From an uncultured Alphaproteobacteria bacterium (GTDB lineage Bacteria > Pseudomonadota > Alphaproteobacteria > Rhodobacterales > Rhodobacteraceae): DNA of 8,351 nucleotides. The notes below the pieces were generated by a model that saw only the letters and a list, made by a program, of their open reading frames with translations, did not search any database and was not told the DNA's origin. The translations under genes were made by a program, and so were the position numbers. The stretch spans positions 15,674 through 24,024 of the forward strand of contig CAKMZE010000028.1 in NCBI GenBank assembly GCA_929200295.1, read 5' to 3'. Of this stretch, positions 1 to 7,086 are shown one piece after another (position 1 is the first letter of the stretch; each line of letters opens with the position of its first letter).

Positions 1-24
1 CCCATCAACCCAAGCAGGGATCAT
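1..24 (-). CDS. idi: Isopentenyl-diphosphate delta-isomerase, N-terminal fragment (runs off the left edge)
   Basis: On the minus strand an ATG at 24-22 opens a frame of eight codons reading MIPAWVDG up to the window edge. Alphaproteobacterial type I isopentenyl-diphosphate isomerases, as I remember them, begin with a short variable lead followed by IPAWV, so the match is to a conserved start even though it is short. The enzyme interconverts isopentenyl and dimethylallyl diphosphate in the cytoplasm and needs a Nudix-like fold that lies outside the window. A purine-rich AGGGA (minus strand, 31-27) precedes the ATG by only two bases. A GTG at 36-34 in the same frame is an alternative start. The gene follows the ubiquinone hydroxylase on the same strand after 114 bp, which fits a shared isoprenoid/quinone theme. 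Only eight residues are visible, so the call is moderate. Confidence 0.55.
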
Positions 25-33
25 GATCCCTGC
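14..33. repeat. 20 bp perfect palindrome over the idi start codon
   Basis: The sequence GCAGGGATCATGATCCCTGC equals its own reverse complement over all 20 bases. The putative idi ATG (minus strand, 24-22) lies at its centre and the AGGGA ribosome-binding candidate is in one arm. As RNA it could fold into an 8 bp stem with a CATG loop. No T-run follows on either strand, so it does not look like an intrinsic terminator. It could be an operator, a translational control hairpin or chance. Confidence 0.85.
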
Positions 34-138
34 CACATCTGACTTGCGCGGTTGGTCTGTCATAAACGCCTCAAAACCCCGGGGTTATCAATGATGCGCA
101 TAAAAATATTGCGCCGATGTTTCAAGCAAAGATAGTAT

Positions 139-1350
139 CTACACCTGCATAAGCCGTGGCAATGCCCCTGAAATCCCTGCGGCTTCGCGCATAAAGCGTT
201 GTCGCAGTGCAGGTGACGCATTCACAGCTGCGAGACCTGCATCACGTGCAAAGCGCAGCATGGGGTGATCATTTGAAAAGAGCCTGTTGAATGTATCCGT
301 GGCCAAAGCCAATGCGTTCGTATCAAAGCGACGCCAGCTTTGGTAGCGCAGTAAGGTTTGCATGCTGCCGAAATCCTCGCCCCGTTGGCGCGCCTCTTGA
401 AGTACCTGCGTGAGCGCCGCGACATCGCGCAGCCCTGCATTCAACCCTTGCCCTGCAATGGGGTGAATGCCGTGGGCCGCATCGCCAATCAGAGCGAGCC
501 GTGCCTGCACAAATTGCTGGGCGAGCGATAGATTTAAGGGATAGGTAAACCTCTGCCCTGCCAATGCGATATCCCCAAGGAAACTGCCAAAGGCGGGGCG
601 CAGGGCTGTTAAAAACCCAGCATCATCTTGGGCCATGATCTCAGCCGCGCGTGCGCGGTCCTCTGACCAGACGATCGATGATCTGCCCTCAGTTAAGGGC
701 AAGATGGCCAAGGGGCCATTTGGCATAAAAAACTGATGCGCAATCCCGTTGTGGGGCTGCTCATGTGCCACAGCACAGACAATCGCCGTTTGCCCATAAT
801 CCCACCCTATACGCGTGATGCCTGCGCGTGTGGCCGTGCCGCTTTGCCGTCCATCCGCACCGATCAAAAGTCGCGCATCCAGTGAGCGCCCGCTTGCCAA
901 TGTCACCGAGGCACGCGGGCCTTGTGTCTGTTGTTCAACAACAGTTTCACCCGCCAGATGCGTGATATCGGGGTGGTGCTCAACAGCATCAAGCAATGTC
1001 GGGCGCAAATGGCGGTCTTCGACCATATAGCCGACAGGGCCTTCTTCGAGCTCAGCATGATCAAAATGCAGCATCCAAGGGCTGGGGCCCTCGCCCGCGC
1101 GCCCATCGGTGACCTTGATCTCATACATAGGTTGGGCAACATCTGCGACACCTGCCCAAACGCCGATCGCTTTGAACAGCCGTTGCGAGCCTAAAGCCAA
1201 CGCATAGGCACGGCCATCAAACGCAGGATCTTTGCGATCACTCAGTGGAAGCGCATCAATCAGCGTGACCGAAAACCCCGCACCTGCTAGCGCCAACGCT
1301 TGTGCGGGGCCATTCAGCCCGCCACCAACAATAATGACATCACTATCCAT
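139..1350 (-). CDS. FAD-dependent UbiH/UbiF-family ubiquinone biosynthesis hydroxylase
   Basis: This 403-residue protein belongs to the aromatic flavoprotein monooxygenases that hydroxylate the ring of ubiquinone precursors, using FAD, NAD(P)H and O2 at the inner membrane face. Visible are the N-terminal dinucleotide-binding loop GGGLNG (residues 9-14) ending in Asp32, a GADG motif (164-167) of the DG type, and the strongly conserved GDAAHGIHPIAGQGLNAGLRD (289-309), which contacts the FAD ribityl and phosphates. Length is normal for UbiH, UbiF, UbiI, UbiL and UbiM. The position on the ring that it hydroxylates cannot be told from sequence by eye, so no symbol is given. The ATG at 1350 is fixed because the first beta strand begins at residue 5. 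No Shine-Dalgarno is visible before it. It is divergent from the amidase and followed by probable idi on the same strand. Confidence 0.93.
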   Translation of the reverse strand: MDSDVIIVGGGLNGPAQALALAGAGFSVTLIDALPLSDRKDPAFDGRAYALALGSQRLFKAIGVWAGVADVAQPMYEIKVTDGRAGEGPSPWMLHFDHAELEEGPVGYMVEDRHLRPTLLDAVEHHPDITHLAGETVVEQQTQGPRASVTLASGRSLDARLLIGADGRQSGTATRAGITRIGWDYGQTAIVCAVAHEQPHNGIAHQFFMPNGPLAILPLTEGRSSIVWSEDRARAAEIMAQDDAGFLTALRPAFGSFLGDIALAGQRFTYPLNLSLAQQFVQARLALIGDAAHGIHPIAGQGLNAGLRDVAALTQVLQEARQRGEDFGSMQTLLRYQSWRRFDTNALALATDTFNRLFSNDHPMLRFARDAGLAAVNASPALRQRFMREAAGISGALPRLMQV

Positions 1351-1356
1351 ATGTGC

Positions 1357-1384
1357 ACTATGATCTAAGGGACGGGATTGTCCA
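1357..1384 (-). promoter_or_regulatory. Possible sigma-70 type promoter of the hydroxylase gene
   Basis: On the minus strand TGGACA (1384-1379) and CATAGT (1362-1357) are separated by 16 bp, matching 5/6 and 4/6 consensus positions. The predicted start of transcription would fall at about the ATG at 1350, implying a leaderless or nearly leaderless message, which would fit the missing ribosome-binding site. This is a pattern match by eye only. Confidence 0.3.
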
Positions 1385-1429
1385 TGCGACGCCGCGCCGC
1401 TACGGTTGATCGAGACTTAAGGAGCAGAC

Positions 1430-2758
1430 ATGCAAGACTGGCTATGGATGACAGCCGCAGACCTCGGACGCGGGATTGGTGAGGGGTCAATTGACCCCAA
1501 CGCACTGACCGAGACGTATTTAGAGGCAATCGATACCCACCCGATGCGAGACAGGATCTATGCGCGCGTTACCCATGCCCGTGCACGGGCAGAGGCAAGC
1601 GCTGCAAGCGACCGCGCAAAATCAGGGCTGCGGCGCGGGCCGCTCGACGGCGTGCCCGTATCATGGAAAGATCTCTTTGATACCGCAGGTATTGGCACAG
1701 AAGCTGGCACAAAACTGATGGAAGGACGCGTGCCTGATCAAGATGCGCAGGTTCTGCAAAATGCCACTGCCGCTGGATTGGTCTGCTTGGGCAAGACACA
1801 TATGTCTGAAATCGCGTTTTCTGGCCTTGGCCTTAACCCAGTGATGGGCACTCCCCCAAACAAAAACGATCCAGAGGCGGTGCCGGGGGGGTCCTCCTCG
1901 GGGGCTGCGGTTTCGGTCGCCTTTGGTCTGGCGGCGGCGGCTGTGGGATCAGACACAGGTGGCTCTGTCCGTATCCCGGCGGCTTGGAATGATCTGGTCG
2001 GGCTCAAGACCACCCATGGGCGGCTCAGCCTCGAGGGCGTTGTGCCGCTATGTTTAACATTTGACACGGTTGGCCCTTTGACCCGCTCGGTTGAAGATGC
2101 CGCACTGATGCTCGCCGCCTTAGAGGGTGCCGACGCCGTTGATCTCACCGGTGCATCGCTCAAAGGCGCGCGGCTCTTGGTTTTGGGAACTGTGGCTGGC
2201 GATGATCTGCGCGACGCCCCGCGCACGGCCTTTGTCCGTGCGGTGGAAAAGCTGGAACAGGCAGGGGCTGTCATCACCCATGCGGATTTCCCTGCTCTGA
2301 CCCAAGCCTTTGCAGATGCTGGGAATTTATATGGCGCGGATAGTTACGGCTGGGGGCGCGACCGGGTCGAAGCGAACCCAGATGTGATGTTCCCGCAAAT
2401 CCTCGAACGGGTGCGAAGTGGCGCGCATATCGCAGCCGTTGATTACGTCGCGAGCTGGCACCGATTACACGCCATTCGCAAAGAATACGCTGATTTCACA
2501 GCCGGATATGACGCTGTGATTATGGCCACAGCGCCGATGTTGCCGCCAAATACAGCACGACTGATGGCAGATGACGCCTATTATAAGCGCGAAAATCTTC
2601 TTGCGTTGCGCAATACGAGGATCGGTAATTTACTGGGTTTATGTGGCTTAACAGTGCCTACAGATACAGCATCTTGTGGTCTTCTTTTGAACGGCCCACC
2701 AAGTGGTGAGGCAGCTCTCTTGCGTTTGGGGGCCGCTGTTACACGCGCACTCGACTAA
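1430..2758 (+). CDS. Amidase signature family hydrolase
   Basis: The 442-residue product is a cytoplasmic amidase-signature enzyme that hydrolyses a carboxamide through a Ser-cisSer-Lys triad. Lys80 lies in PVSWKDLFDTAG, the cis-Ser155 in PGGSSSGAAVSVA and the nucleophile Ser179 in GSDTGGSVRIPA. The spacings of 75 and 24 residues equal those of GatA (79/154/178), so the active site is complete. The substrate is unknown. It is shorter than typical GatA and no gatB or gatC is adjacent, so a tRNA-dependent amidotransferase role is unlikely. An AAGGAG box at 1419-1424 sits five bases before the ATG and supports this start. The gene is divergent from the hydroxylase and 120 bp before the aminotransferase. 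A run of seven G (1885-1891) encodes part of the GGSSSG signature. Confidence 0.92.
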   Translation: MQDWLWMTAADLGRGIGEGSIDPNALTETYLEAIDTHPMRDRIYARVTHARARAEASAASDRAKSGLRRGPLDGVPVSWKDLFDTAGIGTEAGTKLMEGRVPDQDAQVLQNATAAGLVCLGKTHMSEIAFSGLGLNPVMGTPPNKNDPEAVPGGSSSGAAVSVAFGLAAAAVGSDTGGSVRIPAAWNDLVGLKTTHGRLSLEGVVPLCLTFDTVGPLTRSVEDAALMLAALEGADAVDLTGASLKGARLLVLGTVAGDDLRDAPRTAFVRAVEKLEQAGAVITHADFPALTQAFADAGNLYGADSYGWGRDRVEANPDVMFPQILERVRSGAHIAAVDYVASWHRLHAIRKEYADFTAGYDAVIMATAPMLPPNTARLMADDAYYKRENLLALRNTRIGNLLGLCGLTVPTDTASCGLLLNGPPSGEAALLRLGAAVTRALD

Positions 2759-2805
2759 AAAGACACAATTGCGCCACGCTCACAGCTGTTGATGCCTTGA
2801 TTTTC

Positions 2806-2833
2806 TGGACAGTCCCTATGGGGGCGGTTTAAT
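2806..2833 (+). promoter_or_regulatory. Possible sigma-70 type promoter ahead of the aminotransferase-ftsK genes
   Basis: TGGACA (2806-2811) and TTTAAT (2828-2833) are spaced by 16 bp and each match five of six consensus bases. They lie in the 120 bp gap between the amidase and aminotransferase genes, with a predicted start near 2840 and a leader of about 40 bases. The gap itself has no convincing terminator and no gene. Found by eye and unproven. Confidence 0.38.
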
Positions 2834-2878
2834 CTGTCAAAAAAGCGGGGCGTTCATGATCCCGTATTTGAGGCAGAA

Positions 2879-4057
2879 ATGATATATCCTGAGCGGTTCT
2901 CGACCTTACCGGTTGCGACGTGGCCCCGTCTGCGTGCGCTTCTTGATCATCGCCCCGCAGGCGATGAGGTCATTAACATGACCATTGGTGAGCCGCAGCA
3001 TGCTTTGCCCGACTTTGTCGCGCCAATCATCGCAGAGCATCTTCAAGGGTTTAAGAAATACCCCGACAATAATGGCACGCCAGCGTTGCTAGAGGCTATC
3101 ATAGGCTGGGTTGATCGCCGCTATAACGCGCAGATCACACCTGAAAACCTGATGGTGCTCAATGGCACGCGTGAAGGGTTATTTAATGCAGCCCTTGCGC
3201 TGAGCCCAACTGAAAAGGCTGACAAAGACCCGGTTATTCTGCTGCCAAACCCCTATTATTCATCCTACCCCGCCGCGGCAAAGGCACTGGGGGCTGCGCC
3301 CGTATATCTGCCAGCGCTTGCGGGAAATGGCTGGTTGCCTGATTTTGCAGGCTTGGATCAGGATACATTAGACCGCACAACGGTTGCCTATATTTGTTCA
3401 CCCACAAATCCGCAGGGCGCGACAGCAGACGCGGCCTATTGGTCCACACTTTTACAGCTCGCTGAAAAGCATGACTTCAAAGTGTTTGCCGACGAATGCT
3501 ATTCAGAGATTTATCGCGACACGCCCCCGCTTGGCGCGTTAGAAATGGTAACAAAGCTTGGCACAGATCCTGAGCGCGTGGTCGCATTTCATTCGCTGTC
3601 AAAACGGTCAAACCTTGCTGGGTTACGCTCTGGTTTTGTGTGCTCTGGGCCTGAGAACATCAAACATATCCGCAAACTGCGCGCCTATGCGGGTGCGCCA
3701 GTGCCCGGGCCTTTGCAGGCGGTTGCTGCCGCCGCATGGGCGGATGAAGAGCATGTGAACCAAAGCCGCGCGCTTTATCAGGAAAAATTTACGCTCGTTG
3801 ACAGCCTAATGGGTGATCTGCCTGGGTATCTCGCGCCGCAAGCTGGGTTTTTCCTATGTTTACCCGTTCCAGACGGGGAAGAAGCCACGACACGGCTTTG
3901 GGACGAAACAGGGGTACGGGTTTTGCCAGGCGCCTATCTGGCGCAAGACGTCAATGGCACAAACCCTGGGCAAGAATTTATCAGAGTCGCTTTGGTGGCT
4001 CCAAAACAAGACATTCAGCGTGGGTTGATCAAAATCCGCGACTGTCTCTTTGATTGA
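2879..4057 (+). CDS. Class I/II PLP-dependent aminotransferase, DapC-like (possible succinyldiaminopimelate transaminase)
   Basis: This 392-residue fold-type I transaminase has the substrate-domain start NMTIGEP (33-39), the YPDNNG segment (61-66), SPTNPQG with Asn177, FADECYSEIY with Asp205 (PLP pyridine nitrogen) and Tyr208, the PLP Schiff-base Lys242 in HSLSKRSNLAGLRSGF, and the carboxylate-binding Arg369 in FIRVAL. The SLSKRSN form of the lysine motif is typical of the DapC branch, which makes N-succinyl-L,L-diaminopimelate from its 2-amino-6-keto precursor in lysine and peptidoglycan synthesis. That assignment is inferred from motif likeness. Other aspartate- or alanine-type aminotransferases of the same fold cannot be excluded. 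The ATG is preceded by GAGG at 2870-2873, and no earlier in-frame ATG is seen close by. The stop lies 10 bp before the ftsK ATG, suggesting co-transcription. Confidence 0.88.
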   Translation: MIYPERFSTLPVATWPRLRALLDHRPAGDEVINMTIGEPQHALPDFVAPIIAEHLQGFKKYPDNNGTPALLEAIIGWVDRRYNAQITPENLMVLNGTREGLFNAALALSPTEKADKDPVILLPNPYYSSYPAAAKALGAAPVYLPALAGNGWLPDFAGLDQDTLDRTTVAYICSPTNPQGATADAAYWSTLLQLAEKHDFKVFADECYSEIYRDTPPLGALEMVTKLGTDPERVVAFHSLSKRSNLAGLRSGFVCSGPENIKHIRKLRAYAGAPVPGPLQAVAAAAWADEEHVNQSRALYQEKFTLVDSLMGDLPGYLAPQAGFFLCLPVPDGEEATTRLWDETGVRVLPGAYLAQDVNGTNPGQEFIRVALVAPKQDIQRGLIKIRDCLFD

Positions 4058-4061
4058 GGGA
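4056..4061 (+). promoter_or_regulatory. Ribosome binding site that decides the ftsK start
   Basis: GAGGGA at 4056-4061 overlaps the last two bases of the aminotransferase TGA stop and stands six bases before the ATG at 4068. It supports that ATG over the in-frame TTG at 4050, which has no such site and would overlap the upstream gene by 8 bp. Confidence 0.7.
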
Positions 4062-4067
4062 TATAAA

Positions 4068-7055
4068 ATGGCATCATTTCAGGCACGCAAACGAGACCCA
4101 TTATTCGATAGCGCAACGCAGGCTGTCATAGAACGTCGCGGGCGCGAATTATTTGGCATGGCGCTTGGGCTTGTTGGGCTTTTGTTTGCGGCGATGATCT
4201 ATAGCTATGTGCCGGATGACCCCAGCTGGATGTCCGCAACAGATGCGCCTGTGCAAAACTGGCTTGGGCGCTTTGGCGCGACAACATCCGCAACACTAAT
4301 GATGATTGTCGGCAAGGCCGTGTGGGTTTTGCCCATCATGCTGATCGTATGGGGTGTACGGTTTGCGTTGCATATTGGTGCAGAGCGGGCGATCACCCGG
4401 GTGATCTTTGCGCCGATTGCCTTGGCAATTGCTGCGATCTATGCCGCAACTCTGACACCCGGCGACATGTGGACTGCTAACTTTGGCTTGGGCGGTCTGC
4501 TTGGCGATACCGCCCTTGCTGTTGTGCTGGAGCTTTTGCCATTGGGTGTGACGTTCCTTGTCAAAACTGTCTCGTTCTTTACGGCAATTGGATGTGTTGC
4601 TCTGATGATGTTTGTTTTGGGCTTTGTCCGCAGCGAGCTTCATTCACTGATGCGATTTGCGTTGATCGGAACGATCATCGTCTATGCCACGCTTGTGCGC
4701 AGCTTTAGCAAGGGCGCAAGTGCCGCTGCGCAAAAGGCGCAGGGCTTTGGCCAAAGCGTACTGGAAAAGAAAACAGCTGCCCCGCAACAGCCTGTTTTCA
4801 TAGCTGAAAACCCGGTTCATCTGCCACCTTCCGCAGAAAAAGCCCGGGCCGCTGCCGTGGTACGCGCAAATCCCGTGATGCCAACGCGCCCGTCTGAGCT
4901 GCCAAATATCGATGGCCGCAAAATGCCGCCGATGAATTTGAACAAATCATTTGGTGCAGCTCCCACCGCCGCACAAGCAATGGAACCACCCGTTTCGGCA
5001 GAGCATTTTGCGACAAGCCCAGCGCCACAACAAAGCGGGTTCCTTGCCGGGTTGCTTAAGCGAAATGACCCAATGCCAGAACCAGAGCTGGTGACACCCA
5101 CACCAATCTCTGCGCAGGTTGAAACCAGCGATGACCGGGTGACCGCACGTATTTCAGATGCCATCAAAAATCGTACCCGTGGTCTGATCACGAAGCCAAT
5201 GCGTATTGAGCAACCGGCAAGCCCAGCGCCTAGCCCGCTGCCACAAGCATTACAAAACCTGCCGCCTCAGCCTATCATGAAAGAGACGCCAAATCTGTTT
5301 GTCGAGCCTGTGCTCGAAGACATGCCAATTGACGCCGCGATGCCAGATTATGCGCAGGCCACGATTGCTGTTCAAAGCGATCCTTTGCCGCATCCACAGG
5401 CAGACCTGCAAGCAGGCCGCGTCGTGATCCCAACACCTGCGCCAAAAAAGGTTGTGCAGCACCCGCTTAAACGGGCGACGATGCCATCAAAGCAAGCGCT
5501 GGCTGAGGCGCAGCCAAAGCTCAAGTTTGAAGACCGTTATGCCGATTATGAAACGCCACCCCTATCGCTCTTGACCAGCCCTGACACGATAGAGCGGCAT
5601 CATCTATCTGACGAGGCGCTCGAAGAGAATGCGCGCATGCTCGAAAGCGTCTTGGATGACTACGGCGTCAAGGGCGAGATCGTCAGCGTACGCCCCGGCC
5701 CTGTGGTCACAATGTACGAGCTTGAGCCAGCGCCGGGTCTTAAAGCGAGCCGGGTCATCGGCCTGTCCGACGATATTGCGCGGTCCATGTCGGCGCTTTC
5801 TGCGCGTGTATCCACCGTACCCGGGCGCTCTGTCATTGGTATCGAGCTGCCCAATGAAAAACGCGAGATGGTGATCCTGCGTGAGATGCTCTCTGCCCGT
5901 GACTTTGGCGATAGCAACATGAAGCTCCCGCTTGCGCTGGGCAAAGATATCGGCGGTGAGCCGATCATCGCCAACCTCGCGAAAATGCCGCATTTGCTGA
6001 TCGCGGGGACAACCGGATCAGGTAAATCTGTGGCGATCAACACGATGATCCTCTCGTTGCTTTATAAGCTCTCGCCAGAGGAATGCCGGATGATCATGAT
6101 TGATCCAAAGATGCTGGAGCTCAGCGTTTATGATGGCATCCCACATCTTTTGTCGCCTGTTGTGACAGATCCGAAAAAGGCGGTTGTTGCGCTCAAGTGG
6201 GTCGTTGGTGAAATGGAAGAGCGGTATCGCAAGATGTCCAAAATGGGCGTGCGTAATATCGACGGCTATAACGGCCGCGTGCGCGATGCCTTGGCCAAGG
6301 ATGAAATGTTCAGCCGCACGGTGCAAACCGGATTTGATGATGAAACCGGCGAACCGGTTTTCGAGACCGAAGAGTTCTTACCAGAGGTGCTTCCTTATAT
6401 CGTTGTGGTCGTTGATGAGATGGCCGATCTGATGATGGTCGCAGGCAAAGAGATCGAGGCCTGCATCCAGCGCCTTGCTCAGATGGCGCGTGCCTCAGGT
6501 ATTCACCTGATTATGGCCACCCAGCGCCCATCAGTGGATGTGATCACCGGCACGATCAAGGCCAACTTCCCAACGCGGATTTCGTTCCAAGTAACGTCAA
6601 AGATCGATAGCCGCACGATTTTGGGTGAAATGGGGGCCGAACAGCTCTTGGGCATGGGTGACATGCTTTATATGGCTGGGGGCGGTAAAATCAGCCGTAT
6701 CCACGGGCCTTTCTGCTCAGATGAAGAGGTCGAAGAAATCGTCAATCATCTCAAGGCCTTTGGCCCGCCTGAATATATGTCTGGTGTTGTTGATGGCCCA
6801 TCCGAAGATAAAGAAAGCGATATTGATCTGGTTCTCGGGCTTGGCGGCAATACCGATGGTGAGAACGCGCTTTATGATCAGGCCGTTGCAATTGTGATCA
6901 AGGATCGCAAATGCTCAACCTCATATATCCAGCGCAAGTTAGCAATTGGGTATAATAAAGCCGCACGACTGGTCGAGCAGATGGAAGACGAAGGCGTTGT
7001 GTCGTCTGCAAATCACGTCGGCAAACGCGAGGTTCTGGTGCCTGAACAGCACTAA
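4068..7055 (+). CDS. ftsK: DNA translocase FtsK
   Basis: The 995-residue product is the septum-anchored, ATP-driven DNA pump that moves chromosome ends apart at division and, in studied bacteria, activates XerCD at dif. The N-terminal domain shows hydrophobic segments at about 29-48, 74-99, 110-129, 161-187 and 195-211. A long proline/alanine-rich linker follows (about 215-495). The alpha/beta RecA-like motor starts near residue 497, with Walker A GTTGSGKS (647-654, Lys653) and Walker B VVVVDEMADL (Asp783, Glu784), then MATQRPSVDVITGTIKANFP. The C-terminal winged-helix gamma domain (about 930-995, RKCSTSYIQRKLAIGYNKAARLVEQM) is the part that reads polar DNA motifs. All parts are intact and the length is normal for alphaproteobacteria. 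The start at 4068 is chosen for its GAGGGA site. An in-frame TTG at 4050 would add six residues. Confidence 0.97.
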   Translation: MASFQARKRDPLFDSATQAVIERRGRELFGMALGLVGLLFAAMIYSYVPDDPSWMSATDAPVQNWLGRFGATTSATLMMIVGKAVWVLPIMLIVWGVRFALHIGAERAITRVIFAPIALAIAAIYAATLTPGDMWTANFGLGGLLGDTALAVVLELLPLGVTFLVKTVSFFTAIGCVALMMFVLGFVRSELHSLMRFALIGTIIVYATLVRSFSKGASAAAQKAQGFGQSVLEKKTAAPQQPVFIAENPVHLPPSAEKARAAAVVRANPVMPTRPSELPNIDGRKMPPMNLNKSFGAAPTAAQAMEPPVSAEHFATSPAPQQSGFLAGLLKRNDPMPEPELVTPTPISAQVETSDDRVTARISDAIKNRTRGLITKPMRIEQPASPAPSPLPQALQNLPPQPIMKETPNLFVEPVLEDMPIDAAMPDYAQATIAVQSDPLPHPQADLQAGRVVIPTPAPKKVVQHPLKRATMPSKQALAEAQPKLKFEDRYADYETPPLSLLTSPDTIERHHLSDEALEENARMLESVLDDYGVKGEIVSVRPGPVVTMYELEPAPGLKASRVIGLSDDIARSMSALSARVSTVPGRSVIGIELPNEKREMVILREMLSARDFGDSNMKLPLALGKDIGGEPIIANLAKMPHLLIAGTTGSGKSVAINTMILSLLYKLSPEECRMIMIDPKMLELSVYDGIPHLLSPVVTDPKKAVVALKWVVGEMEERYRKMSKMGVRNIDGYNGRVRDALAKDEMFSRTVQTGFDDETGEPVFETEEFLPEVLPYIVVVVDEMADLMMVAGKEIEACIQRLAQMARASGIHLIMATQRPSVDVITGTIKANFPTRISFQVTSKIDSRTILGEMGAEQLLGMGDMLYMAGGGKISRIHGPFCSDEEVEEIVNHLKAFGPPEYMSGVVDGPSEDKESDIDLVLGLGGNTDGENALYDQAVAIVIKDRKCSTSYIQRKLAIGYNKAARLVEQMEDEGVVSSANHVGKREVLVPEQH

Positions 7056-7075
7056 AGGGCAAGGCTTGATTTCAA

Positions 7076-7083
7076 AAAGGGGA
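7076..7083 (+). promoter_or_regulatory. Ribosome binding site of pncA
   Basis: AAAGGGGA at 7076-7083 lies just before two consecutive ATG codons (7087 and 7090), within the 31 bp gap after ftsK. It favours a start here over the in-frame ATG at 6946 inside ftsK. Which of the two adjacent ATGs is used cannot be decided. Confidence 0.6.
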
Positions 7084-7086
7084 TCC

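Noticed and set aside
71..86. AACCCCGGGGTT palindrome (75-86) as a Rho-independent terminator of the hydroxylase gene on the minus strand
   Set aside because: With a minimal loop only four base pairs remain, and only four T-residues follow in total. Too weak to call. The palindrome itself is real but may be chance.
96..114. GCGCA-TGCGC hairpin with a 9-base AT loop
   Set aside because: A five-pair stem is expected by chance in this composition, and no T-run follows it.
815..1194. Plus- and minus-strand frames of 71 to 90 codons within the hydroxylase gene
   Set aside because: They overlap the well-supported FAD hydroxylase in other frames and read as shadow translations.
1378..1406. TTGTCC-17-TACGGT as a promoter for the amidase gene
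   Set aside because: Only about 7 of 12 consensus positions match, too weak to list although the spacing is canonical.
1738..2277. 179-codon open frame on the minus strand opposite the amidase
   Set aside because: It is Ser/Pro/Ala/Thr-rich low-complexity sequence, a mirror of codon bias in the amidase gene, which has a complete active site. No domain is recognisable.
2808..2838. GACAG...CTGTC inverted repeat spanning the promoter candidate
   Set aside because: Five-base arms separated by 21 bases are common by chance.
5604..6043. Overlapping minus-strand frames of 129 and 127 codons opposite the ftsK motor
   Set aside because: They lie wholly within the conserved ATPase-coding region on the other strand and have no recognisable domain or ribosome-binding site.
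6946..7086. Extended pncA start at ATG 6946 giving 245 residues
   Set aside because: The extra 47 residues overlap the end of ftsK in another frame and precede the normal nicotinamidase start. A ribosome-binding site lies right before 7087.
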